A DNA stretch of 64,000 nucleotides from Escarpia spicata (lineage: Eukaryota; Annelida; Polychaeta; Sabellida; Siboglinidae): NCBI GenBank assembly GCA_963995525.1, contig CAXEFP010000936.1:185319-249318 (forward strand), read 5' to 3'. The position numbers and the translations under genes are program-made. The notes beneath the pieces were generated by a model. That model ran no database searches. It saw only the letters and a list, made by a program, of their open reading frames with translations, and was not told the DNA's origin. Shown piece after piece: positions 39,103-52,538 of the stretch. Position 1 is the stretch's first letter, and each line of letters opens with the position of its first letter.

Positions 39103-39795
39103 GTTGGGGTAAGACCACATTAAGGATCCGTCCGCCGAAAAAAAGTGCACTTAAAATACCGTTATGCTGTGATATGCATAAATTTTGTTCGAAAACTTTG
39201 ACATGGGACATGTTTGTATCGTGAGTACTGAATGTACTGCTGCTTAGACAGATAAAACATCAAATGGGGGATGAGTTTTCACACCTATAACTTACGTAAT
39301 ATGTTCTTGTAACTTACGTGACGGAGATAAAACGGTAACATGCATTCCCATTTGTGGTTAATCTAGTTATGTGTGTAGCTTGATATCAGTCTAGCCTTCG
39401 TGAAGATTTGTAACATGCAAAACTCTATTTGGGGTAAGACCACATTAAGGATCCGTTACCGCTCAGAAAAAAGTGCACTTAAAATACCGTTAGCTGTGAT
39501 ATGCATAAATTTTGTTCGAAAACTTTGACAATGGGACATGTTTGTATCGTGAGTACGAATGTTACTGTGCTTTAGACAAGATAAAACATCAAATGGGGAA
39601 TGAGCTTTCACACCTATAACTTACGTAATATGTTCTTGTAACTAAGTGACGGAGATAAAACCGGTAACATGCATTCCATTTGTTGTTAATCTAGTTTTGT
39701 GTGTAGCTTGATATCAGTCCTAGCCTTCGTGAAAGATTTGTAACATGCAAAAACATCTATTTGGGGTAAGACCACATTAAGGATCCGAAAAAAGT
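39103..39795. repeat. Indel-rich degenerate satellite patch
   Basis: About two monomers (from those starting at 39064, 39390 and 39718) hold many single-base insertions, deletions and substitutions, for example GAAAAAAAGTG, AAACTCTATT, GTTACCGCTCAG, GACAATGGG, GTACGAATGTTACTG and AACCGGTAAC, and an eight-base loss after GGATCCG at 39786. Monomer lengths are 326, 328 and 322. None of these changes recurs elsewhere in the window, unlike normal variants. The mix of small indels, many next to runs of the same base, resembles uncorrected long-read sequence at an assembly join more than biological divergence. Confidence 0.75.
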
Positions 39796-42700
39796 GCACT
39801 TAAAATACCGTTATGCTGTGATATGCATAAATTTTGTTCGAAAACTTTGACATGGGACATGTTTGTATCGTGAGTACTGAATGTACTGCTGCTTTAGACA
39901 AGATAAAACATCAAATGGGGATGAGTTTTCACACCTATAACTTACGTAATATGTTCTTGTAACTTACGTGACGGAGATAAAACGGTAACATGCATTCCCA
40001 TTTGTGGTTAATCTAGTTATGTGTGTAGCTTGATATCAGTCTAGCCTTCGTGAAGATTTGTAACATGCAAAACATCTATTTGGGGTAAGACCACATTAAG
40101 GATCCGTCCGCCGAAAAAAGTGCACTTAAAATACCGTTATGCTGTGATATGCATAAATTTTGTTCGAAAACTTTGACATGGGACATGTTTGTATCGTGAG
40201 TACTGAATGTACTGCTGCTTTAGACAAGATAAAACATCAAATGGGGATGAGTTTTCACACCTATAACTTACGTAATATGTTCTTGTAACTTACGTGACGG
40301 AGATAAAACGGTAACATGCATTCCCATTTGTGGTTAATCTAGTTATGTGTGTAGCTTGATATCAGTCTAGCCTTCGTGAAGATTTGTAACATGCAAAACA
40401 TCTATTTGGGGTAAGACCACATTAAGGATCCGTCCGCCGAAAAAAGTGCACTTAAAATACCGTTATGCTGTGATATGCATAAATTTTGTTCGAAAACTTT
40501 GACATGGGACATGTTTGTATCGTGAGTACTGAATGTACTGCTGCTTTAGACAAGATAAAACATCAAATGGGGATGAGTTTTCACACCTATAACTTACGTA
40601 ATATGTTCTTGTAACTTACGTGACGGAGATAAAACGGTAACATGCATTCCCATTTGTGGTTAATCTAGTTATGTGTGTAGCTTGATATCAGTCTAGCCTT
40701 CGTGAAGATTTGTAACATGCAAAACATCTATTTGGGGTAAGACCACATTAAGGATCCGTCCGCCGAAAAAAGTGCACTTAAAATACCGTTATGCTGTGAT
40801 ATGCATAAATTTTGTTCGAAAACTTTGACATGGGACATGTTTGTATCGTGAGTACTGAATGTACTGCTGCTTTAGACAAGATAAAACATCAAATGGGGAT
40901 GAGTTTTCACACCTATAACTTACGTAATATGTTCTTGTAACTTACGTGACGGAGATAAAACGGTAACATGCATTCCCATTTGTGGTTAATCTAGTTATGT
41001 GTGTAGCTTGATATCAGTCTAGCCTTCGTGAAGATTTGTAACATGCAAAACATCTATTTGGGGTAAGACCACATTAAGGATCCGTCCGCCGAAAAAAGTG
41101 CACTTAAAATACCGTTATGCTGTGATATGCATAAATTTTGTTCGAAAACTTTGACATGGGACATGTTTGTATCGTGAGTACTGAATGTACTGCTGCTTTA
41201 GACAAGATAAAACATCAAATGGGGATGAGTTTTCACACCTATAACTTACGTAATATGTTCTTGTAACTTACGTGACGGAGATAAAACGGTAACATGCATT
41301 CCCATTTGTGGTTAATCTAGTTATGTGTGTAGCTTGATATCAGTCTAGCCTTCGTGAAGATTTGTAACATGCAAAACATCTATTTGGGGTAAGACCACAT
41401 TAAGGATCCGTCCGCCGAAAAAAGTGCACTTAAAATACCGTTATGCTGTGATATGCATAAATTTTGTTCGAAAACTTTGACATGGGACATGTTTGTATCG
41501 TGAGTACTGAATGTACTGCTGCTTTAGACAAGATAAAACATCAAATGGGGATGAGTTTTCACACCTATAACTTACGTAATATGTTCTTGTAACTTACGTG
41601 ACGGAGATAAAACGGTAACATGCATTCCCATTTGTGGTTAATCTAGTTATGTGTGTAGCTTGATATCAGTCTAGCCTTCGTGAAGATTTGTAACATGCAA
41701 AACATCTATTTGGGGTAAGACCACATTAAGGATCCGTCCGCCGAAAAAAGTGCACTTAAAATACCGTTATGCTGTGATATGCATAAATTTTGTTCGAAAA
41801 CTTTGACATGGGACATGTTTGTATCGTGAGTACTGAATGTACTGCTGCTTTAGACAAGATAAAACATCAAATGGGGATGAGTTTTCACACCTATAACTTA
41901 CGTAATATGTTCTTGTAACTTACGTGACGGAGATAAAACGGTAACATGCATTCCCATTTGTGGTTAATCTAGTTATGTGTGTAGCTTGATATCAGTCTAG
42001 CCTTCGTGAAGATTTGTAACATGCAAAACATCTATTTGGGGTAAGACCACATTAAGGATCCGTCCGCCGAAAAAAGTGCACTTAAAATACCGTTATGCTG
42101 TGATATGCATAAATTTTGTTCGAAAACTTTGACATGGGACATGTTTGTATCGTGAGTACTGAATGTACTGCTGCTTTAGACAAGATAAAACATCAAATGG
42201 GGATGAGTTTTCACACCTATAACTTACGTAATATGTTCTTGTAACTTACGTGACGGAGATAAAACGGTAACATGCATTCCCATTTGTGGTTAATCTAGTT
42301 ATGTGTGTAGCTTGATATCAGTCTAGCCTTCGTGAAGATTTGTAACATGCAAAACATCTATTTGGGGTAAGACCACATTAAGGATCCGTCCGCCGAAAAA
42401 AGTGCACTTAAAATACCGTTATGCTGTGATATGCATAAATTTTGTTCGAAAACTTTGACATGGGACATGTTTGTATCGTGAGTACTGAATGTACTGCTGC
42501 TTTAGACAAGATAAAACATCAAATGGGGATGAGTTTTCACACCTATAACTTACGTAATATGTTCTTGTAACTTACGTGACGGAGATAAAACGGTAACATG
42601 CATTCCCATTTGTGGTTAATCTAGTTATGTGTGTAGCTTGATATCAGTCTAGCCTTCGTGAAGATTTGTAACATGCAAAACATCTATTTGGGGTAAGACC

Positions 42701-45700
42701 ACATTAAGGATCCGTCCGCCGAAAAAAGTGCACTTAAAATACCGTTATGCTGTGATATGCATAAATTTTGTTCGAAAACTTTGACATGGGACATGTTTGT
42801 ATCGTGAGTACTGAATGTACTGCTGCTTTAGACAAGATAAAACATCAAATGGGGATGAGTTTTCACACCTATAACTTACGTAATATGTTCTTGTAACTTA
42901 CGTGACGGAGATAAAACGGTAACATGCATTCCCATTTGTGGTTAATCTAGTTATGTGTGTAGCTTGATATCAGTCTAGCCTTCGTGAAGATTTGTAACAT
43001 GCAAAACATCTATTTGGGGTAAGACCACATTAAGGATCCGTCCGCCGAAAAAAGTGCACTTAAAATACCGTTATGCTGTGATATGCATAAATTTTGTTCG
43101 AAAACTTTGACATGGGACATGTTTGTATCGTGAGTACTGAATGTACTGCTGCTTTAGACAAGATAAAACATCAAATGGGGATGAGTTTTCACACCTATAA
43201 CTTACGTAATATGTTCTTGTAACTTACGTGACGGAGATAAAACGGTAACATGCATTCCCATTTGTGGTTAATCTAGTTATGTGTGTAGCTTGATATCAGT
43301 CTAGCCTTCGTGAAGATTTGTAACATGCAAAACATCTATTTGGGGTAAGACCACATTAAGGATCCGTCCGCCGAAAAAAGTGCACTTAAAATACCGTTAT
43401 GCTGTGATATGCATAAATTTTGTTCGAAAACTTTGACATGGGACATGTTTGTATCGTGAGTACTGAATGTACTGCTGCTTTAGACAAGATAAAACATCAA
43501 ATGGGGATGAGTTTTCACACCTATAACTTACGTAATATGTTCTTGTAACTTACGTGACGGAGATAAAACGGTAACATGCATTCCCATTTGTGGTTAATCT
43601 AGTTATGTGTGTAGCTTGATATCAGTCTAGCCTTCGTGAAGATTTGTAACATGCAAAACATCTATTTGGGGTAAGACCACATTAAGGATCCGTCCGCCGA
43701 AAAAAGTGCACTTAAAATACCGTTATGCTGTGATATGCATAAATTTTGTTCGAAAACTTTGACATGGGACATGTTTGTATCGTGAGTACTGAATGTACTG
43801 CTGCTTTAGACAAGATAAAACATCAAATGGGGATGAGTTTTCACACCTATAACTTACGTAATATGTTCTTGTAACTTACGTGACGGAGATAAAACGGTAA
43901 CATGCATTCCCATTTGTGGTTAATCTAGTTATGTGTGTAGCTTGATATCAGTCTAGCCTTCGTGAAGATTTGTAACATGCAAAACATCTATTTGGGGTAA
44001 GACCACATTAAGGATCCGTCCGCCGAAAAAAGTGCACTTAAAATACCGTTATGCTGTGATATGCATAAATTTTGTTCGAAAACTTTGACATGGGACATGT
44101 TTGTATCGTGAGTACTGAATGTACTGCTGCTTTAGACAAGATAAAACATCAAATGGGGATGAGTTTTCACACCTATAACTTACGTAATATGTTCTTGTAA
44201 CTTACGTGACGGAGATAAAACGGTAACATGCATTCCCATTTGTGGTTAATCTAGTTATGTGTGTAGCTTGATATCAGTCTAGCCTTCGTGAAGATTTGTA
44301 ACATGCAAAACATCTATTTGGGGTAAGACCACATTAAGGATCCGTCCGCCGAAAAAAGTGCACTTAAAATACCGTTATGCTGTGATATGCATAAATTTTG
44401 TTCGAAAACTTTGACATGGGACATGTTTGTATCGTGAGTACTGAATGTACTGCTGCTTTAGACAAGATAAAACATCAAATGGGGATGAGTTTTCACACCT
44501 ATAACTTACGTAATATGTTCTTGTAACTTACGTGACGGAGATAAAACGGTAACATGCATTCCCATTTGTGGTTAATCTAGTTATGTGTGTAGCTTGATAT
44601 CAGTCTAGCCTTCGTGAAGATTTGTAACATGCAAAACATCTATTTGGGGTAAGACCACATTAAGGATCCGTCCGCCGAAAAAAGTGCACTTAAAATACCG
44701 TTATGCTGTGATATGCATAAATTTTGTTCGAAAACTTTGACATGGGACATGTTTGTATCGTGAGTACTGAATGTACTGCTGCTTTAGACAAGATAAAACA
44801 TCAAATGGGGATGAGTTTTCACACCTATAACTTACGTAATATGTTCTTGTAACTTACGTGACGGAGATAAAACGGTAACATGCATTCCCATTTGTGGTTA
44901 ATCTAGTTATGTGTGTAGCTTGATATCAGTCTAGCCTTCGTGAAGATTTGTAACATGCAAAACATCTATTTGGGGTAAGACCACATTAAGGATCCGTCCG
45001 CCGAAAAAAGTGCACTTAAAATACCGTTATGCTGTGATATGCATAAATTTTGTTCGAAAACTTTGACATGGGACATGTTTGTATCGTGAGTACTGAATGT
45101 ACTGCTGCTTTAGACAAGATAAAACATCAAATGGGGATGAGTTTTCACACCTATAACTTACGTAATATGTTCTTGTAACTTACGTGACGGAGATAAAACG
45201 GTAACATGCATTCCCATTTGTGGTTAATCTAGTTATGTGTGTAGCTTGATATCAGTCTAGCCTTCGTGAAGATTTGTAACATGCAAAACATCTATTTGGG
45301 GTAAGACCACATTAAGGATCCGTCCGCCGAAAAAAGTGCACTTAAAATACCGTTATGCTGTGATATGCATAAATTTTGTTCGAAAACTTTGACATGGGAC
45401 ATGTTTGTATCGTGAGTACTGAATGTACTGCTGCTTTAGACAAGATAAAACATCAAATGGGGATGAGTTTTCACACCTATAACTTACGTAATATGTTCTT
45501 GTAACTTACGTGACGGAGATAAAACGGTAACATGCATTCCCATTTGTGGTTAATCTAGTTATGTGTGTAGCTTGATATCAGTCTAGCCTTCGTGAAGATT
45601 TGTAACATGCAAAACATCTATTTGGGGTAAGACCACATTAAGGATCCGTCCGCCGAAAAAAGTGCACTTAAAATACCGTTATGCTGTGATATGCATAAAT

Positions 45701-48700
45701 TTTGTTCGAAAACTTTGACATGGGACATGTTTGTATCGTGAGTACTGAATGTACTGCTGCTTTAGACAAGATAAAACATCAAATGGGGATGAGTTTTCAC
45801 ACCTATAACTTACGTAATATGTTCTTGTAACTTACGTGACGGAGATAAAACGGTAACATGCATTCCCATTTGTGGTTAATCTAGTTATGTGTGTAGCTTG
45901 ATATCAGTCTAGCCTTCGTGAAGATTTGTAACATGCAAAACATCTATTTGGGGTAAGACCACATTAAGGATCCGTCCGCCGAAAAAAGTGCACTTAAAAT
46001 ACCGTTATGCTGTGATATGCATAAATTTTGTTCGAAAACTTTGACATGGGACATGTTTGTATCGTGAGTACTGAATGTACTGCTGCTTTAGACAAGATAA
46101 AACATCAAATGGGGATGAGTTTTCACACCTATAACTTACGTAATATGTTCTTGTAACTTACGTGACGGAGATAAAACGGTAACATGCATTCCCATTTGTG
46201 GTTAATCTAGTTATGTGTGTAGCTTGATATCAGTCTAGCCTTCGTGAAGATTTGTAACATGCAAAACATCTATTTGGGGTAAGACCACATTAAGGATCCG
46301 TCCGCCGAAAAAAGTGCACTTAAAATACCGTTATGCTGTGATATGCATAAATTTTGTTCGAAAACTTTGACATGGGACATGTTTGTATCGTGAGTACTGA
46401 ATGTACTGCTGCTTTAGACAAGATAAAACATCAAATGGGGATGAGTTTTCACACCTATAACTTACGTAATATGTTCTTGTAACTTACGTGACGGAGATAA
46501 AACGGTAACATGCATTCCCATTTGTGGTTAATCTAGTTATGTGTGTAGCTTGATATCAGTCTAGCCTTCGTGAAGATTTGTAACATGCAAAACATCTATT
46601 TGGGGTAAGACCACATTAAGGATCCGTCCGCCGAAAAAAGTGCACTTAAAATACCGTTATGCTGTGATATGCATAAATTTTGTTCGAAAACTTTGACATG
46701 GGACATGTTTGTATCGTGAGTACTGAATGTACTGCTGCTTTAGACAAGATAAAACATCAAATGGGGATGAGTTTTCACACCTATAACTTACGTAATATGT
46801 TCTTGTAACTTACGTGACGGAGATAAAACGGTAACATGCATTCCCATTTGTGGTTAATCTAGTTATGTGTGTAGCTTGATATCAGTCTAGCCTTCGTGAA
46901 GATTTGTAACATGCAAAACATCTATTTGGGGTAAGACCACATTAAGGATCCGTCCGCCGAAAAAAGTGCACTTAAAATACCGTTATGCTGTGATATGCAT
47001 AAATTTTGTTCGAAAACTTTGACATGGGACATGTTTGTATCGTGAGTACTGAATGTACTGCTGCTTTAGACAAGATAAAACATCAAATGGGGATGAGTTT
47101 TCACACCTATAACTTACGTAATATGTTCTTGTAACTTACGTGACGGAGATAAAACGGTAACATGCATTCCCATTTGTGGTTAATCTAGTTATGTGTGTAG
47201 CTTGATATCAGTCTAGCCTTCGTGAAGATTTGTAACATGCAAAACATCTATTTGGGGTAAGACCACATTAAGGATCCGTCCGCCGAAAAAAGTGCACTTA
47301 AAATACCGTTATGCTGTGATATGCATAAATTTTGTTCGAAAACTTTGACATGGGACATGTTTGTATCGTGAGTACTGAATGTACTGCTGCTTTAGACAAG
47401 ATAAAACATCAAATGGGGATGAGTTTTCACACCTATAACTTACGTAATATGTTCTTGTAACTTACGTGACGGAGATAAAACGGTAACATGCATTCCCATT
47501 TGTGGTTAATCTAGTTATGTGTGTAGCTTGATATCAGTCTAGCCTTCGTGAAGATTTGTAACATGCAAAACATCTATTTGGGGTAAGACCACATTAAGGA
47601 TCCGTCCGCCGAAAAAAGTGCACTTAAAATACCGTTATGCTGTGATATGCATAAATTTTGTTCGAAAACTTTGACATGGGACATGTTTGTATCGTGAGTA
47701 CTGAATGTACTGCTGCTTTAGACAAGATAAAACATCAAATGGGGATGAGTTTTCACACCTATAACTTACGTAATATGTTCTTGTAACTTACGTGACGGAG
47801 ATAAAACGGTAACATGCATTCCCATTTGTGGTTAATCTAGTTATGTGTGTAGCTTGATATCAGTCTAGCCTTCGTGAAGATTTGTAACATGCAAAACATC
47901 TATTTGGGGTAAGACCACATTAAGGATCCGTCCGCCGAAAAAAGTGCACTTAAAATACCGTTATGCTGTGATATGCATAAATTTTGTTCGAAAACTTTGA
48001 CATGGGACATGTTTGTATCGTGAGTACTGAATGTACTGCTGCTTTAGACAAGATAAAACATCAAATGGGGATGAGTTTTCACACCTATAACTTACGTAAT
48101 ATGTTCTTGTAACTTACGTGACGGAGATAAAACGGTAACATGCATTCCCATTTGTGGTTAATCTAGTTATGTGTGTAGCTTGATATCAGTCTAGCCTTCG
48201 TGAAGATTTGTAACATGCAAAACATCTATTTGGGGTAAGACCACATTAAGGATCCGTCCGCCGAAAAAAGTGCACTTAAAATACCGTTATGCTGTGATAT
48301 GCATAAATTTTGTTCGAAAACTTTGACATGGGACATGTTTGTATCGTGAGTACTGAATGTACTGCTGCTTTAGACAAGATAAAACATCAAATGGGGATGA
48401 GTTTTCACACCTATAACTTACGTAATATGTTCTTGTAACTTACGTGACGGAGATAAAACGGTAACATGCATTCCCATTTGTGGTTAATCTAGTTATGTGT
48501 GTAGCTTGATATCAGTCTAGCCTTCGTGAAGATTTGTAACATGCAAAACATCTATTTGGGGTAAGACCACATTAAGGATCCGTCCGCCGAAAAAAGTGCA
48601 CTTAAAATACCGTTATGCTGTGATATGCATAAATTTTGTTCGAAAACTTTGACATGGGACATGTTTGTATCGTGAGTACTGAATGTACTGCTGCTTTAGA

Positions 48701-51700
48701 CAAGATAAAACATCAAATGGGGATGAGTTTTCACACCTATAACTTACGTAATATGTTCTTGTAACTTACGTGACGGAGATAAAACGGTAACATGCATTCC
48801 CATTTGTGGTTAATCTAGTTATGTGTGTAGCTTGATATCAGTCTAGCCTTCGTGAAGATTTGTAACATGCAAAACATCTATTTGGGGTAAGACCACATTA
48901 AGGATCCGTCCGCCGAAAAAAGTGCACTTAAAATACCGTTATGCTGTGATATGCATAAATTTTGTTCGAAAACTTTGACATGGGACATGTTTGTATCGTG
49001 AGTACTGAATGTACTGCTGCTTTAGACAAGATAAAACATCAAATGGGGATGAGTTTTCACACCTATAACTTACGTAATATGTTCTTGTAACTTACGTGAC
49101 GGAGATAAAACGGTAACATGCATTCCCATTTGTGGTTAATCTAGTTATGTGTGTAGCTTGATATCAGTCTAGCCTTCGTGAAGATTTGTAACATGCAAAA
49201 CATCTATTTGGGGTAAGACCACATTAAGGATCCGTCCGCCGAAAAAAGTGCACTTAAAATACCGTTATGCTGTGATATGCATAAATTTTGTTCGAAAACT
49301 TTGACATGGGACATGTTTGTATCGTGAGTACTGAATGTACTGCTGCTTTAGACAAGATAAAACATCAAATGGGGATGAGTTTTCACACCTATAACTTACG
49401 TAATATGTTCTTGTAACTTACGTGACGGAGATAAAACGGTAACATGCATTCCCATTTGTGGTTAATCTAGTTATGTGTGTAGCTTGATATCAGTCTAGCC
49501 TTCGTGAAGATTTGTAACATGCAAAACATCTATTTGGGGTAAGACCACATTAAGGATCCGTCCGCCGAAAAAAGTGCACTTAAAATACCGTTATGCTGTG
49601 ATATGCATAAATTTTGTTCGAAAACTTTGACATGGGACATGTTTGTATCGTGAGTACTGAATGTACTGCTGCTTTAGACAAGATAAAACATCAAATGGGG
49701 ATGAGTTTTCACACCTATAACTTACGTAATATGTTCTTGTAACTTACGTGACGGAGATAAAACGGTAACATGCATTCCCATTTGTGGTTAATCTAGTTAT
49801 GTGTGTAGCTTGATATCAGTCTAGCCTTCGTGAAGATTTGTAACATGCAAAACATCTATTTGGGGTAAGACCACATTAAGGATCCGTCCGCCGAAAAAAG
49901 TGCACTTAAAATACCGTTATGCTGTGATATGCATAAATTTTGTTCGAAAACTTTGACATGGGACATGTTTGTATCGTGAGTACTGAATGTACTGCTGCTT
50001 TAGACAAGATAAAACATCAAATGGGGATGAGTTTTCACACCTATAACTTACGTAATATGTTCTTGTAACTTACGTGACGGAGATAAAACGGTAACATGCA
50101 TTCCCATTTGTGGTTAATCTAGTTATGTGTGTAGCTTGATATCAGTCTAGCCTTCGTGAAGATTTGTAACATGCAAAACATCTATTTGGGGTAAGACCAC
50201 ATTAAGGATCCGTCCGCCGAAAAAAGTGCACTTAAAATACCGTTATGCTGTGATATGCATAAATTTTGTTCGAAAACTTTGACATGGGACATGTTTGTAT
50301 CGTGAGTACTGAATGTACTGCTGCTTTAGACAAGATAAAACATCAAATGGGGATGAGTTTTCACACCTATAACTTACGTAATATGTTCTTGTAACTTACG
50401 TGACGGAGATAAAACGGTAACATGCATTCCCATTTGTGGTTAATCTAGTTATGTGTGTAGCTTGATATCAGTCTAGCCTTCGTGAAGATTTGTAACATGC
50501 AAAACATCTATTTGGGGTAAGACCACATTAAGGATCCGTCCGCCGAAAAAAGTGCACTTAAAATACCGTTATGCTGTGATATGCATAAATTTTGTTCGAA
50601 AACTTTGACATGGGACATGTTTGTATCGTGAGTACTGAATGTACTGCTGCTTTAGACAAGATAAAACATCAAATGGGGATGAGTTTTCACACCTATAACT
50701 TACGTAATATGTTCTTGTAACTTACGTGACGGAGATAAAACGGTAACATGCATTCCCATTTGTGGTTAATCTAGTTATGTGTGTAGCTTGATATCAGTCT
50801 AGCCTTCGTGAAGATTTGTAACATGCAAAACATCTATTTGGGGTAAGACCACATTAAGGATCCGTCCGCCGAAAAAAGTGCACTTAAAATACCGTTATGC
50901 TGTGATATGCATAAATTTTGTTCGAAAACTTTGACATGGGACATGTTTGTATCGTGAGTACTGAATGTACTGCTGCTTTAGACAAGATAAAACATCAAAT
51001 GGGGATGAGTTTTCACACCTATAACTTACGTAATATGTTCTTGTAACTTACGTGACGGAGATAAAACGGTAACATGCATTCCCATTTGTGGTTAATCTAG
51101 TTATGTGTGTAGCTTGATATCAGTCTAGCCTTCGTGAAGATTTGTAACATGCAAAACATCTATTTGGGGTAAGACCACATTAAGGATCCGTCCGCCGAAA
51201 AAAGTGCACTTAAAATACCGTTATGCTGTGATATGCATAAATTTTGTTCGAAAACTTTGACATGGGACATGTTTGTATCGTGAGTACTGAATGTACTGCT
51301 GCTTTAGACAAGATAAAACATCAAATGGGGATGAGTTTTCACACCTATAACTTACGTAATATGTTCTTGTAACTTACGTGACGGAGATAAAACGGTAACA
51401 TGCATTCCCATTTGTGGTTAATCTAGTTATGTGTGTAGCTTGATATCAGTCTAGCCTTCGTGAAGATTTGTAACATGCAAAACATCTATTTGGGGTAAGA
51501 CCACATTAAGGATCCGTCCGCCGAAAAAAGTGCACTTAAAATACCGTTATGCTGTGATATGCATAAATTTTGTTCGAAAACTTTGACATGGGACATGTTT
51601 GTATCGTGAGTACTGAATGTACTGCTGCTTTAGACAAGATAAAACATCAAATGGGGATGAGTTTTCACACCTATAACTTACGTAATATGTTCTTGTAACT

Positions 51701-52538
51701 TACGTGACGGAGATAAAACGGTAACATGCATTCCCATTTGTGGTTAATCTAGTTATGTGTGTAGCTTGATATCAGTCTAGCCTTCGTGAAGATTTGTAAC
51801 ATGCAAAACATCTATTTGGGGTAAGACCACATTAAGGATCCGTCCGCCGAAAAAAGTGCACTTAAAATACCGTTATGCTGTGATATGCATAAATTTTGTT
51901 CGAAAACTTTGACATGGGACATGTTTGTATCGTGAGTACTGAATGTACTGCTGCTTTAGACAAGATAAAACATCAAATGGGGATGAGTTTTCACACCTAT
52001 AACTTACGTAATATGTTCTTGTAACTTACGTGACGGAGATAAAACGGTAACATGCATTCCCATTTGTGGTTAATCTAGTTATGTGTGTAGCTTGATATCA
52101 GTCTAGCCTTCGTGAAGATTTGTAACATGCAAAACATCTATTTGGGGTAAGACCACATTAAGGATCCGTCCGCCGAAAAAAGTGCACTTAAAATACCGTT
52201 ATGCTGTGATATGCATAAATTTTGTTCGAAAACTTTGACATGGGACATGTTTGTATCGTGAGTACTGAATGTACTGCTGCTTTAGACAAGATAAAACATC
52301 AAATGGGGATGAGTTTTCACACCTATAACTTACGTAATATGTTCTTGTAACTTACGTGACGGAGATAAAACGGTAACATGCATTCCCATTTGTGGTTAAT
52401 CTAGTTATGTGTGTAGCTTGATATCAGTCTAGCCTTCGTGAAGATTTGTAACATGCAAAACATCTATTTGGGGTAAGACCACATTAAGGATCCGTCCGCC
52501 GAAAAAAGTGCACTTAAAATACCGTTATGCTGTGATAT
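39796..52538. repeat. Highly uniform satellite block (about 39 monomers)
   Basis: From the end of the degenerate patch to the change at 52539, I found no variant in any monomer by eye, and all starts are exactly 326 bp apart (40040 to 52428, 38 periods). This is far more uniform than the left array. It could reflect very recent amplification or gene conversion, or a consensus or collapsed assembly of near-identical copies. Confidence 0.8.
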
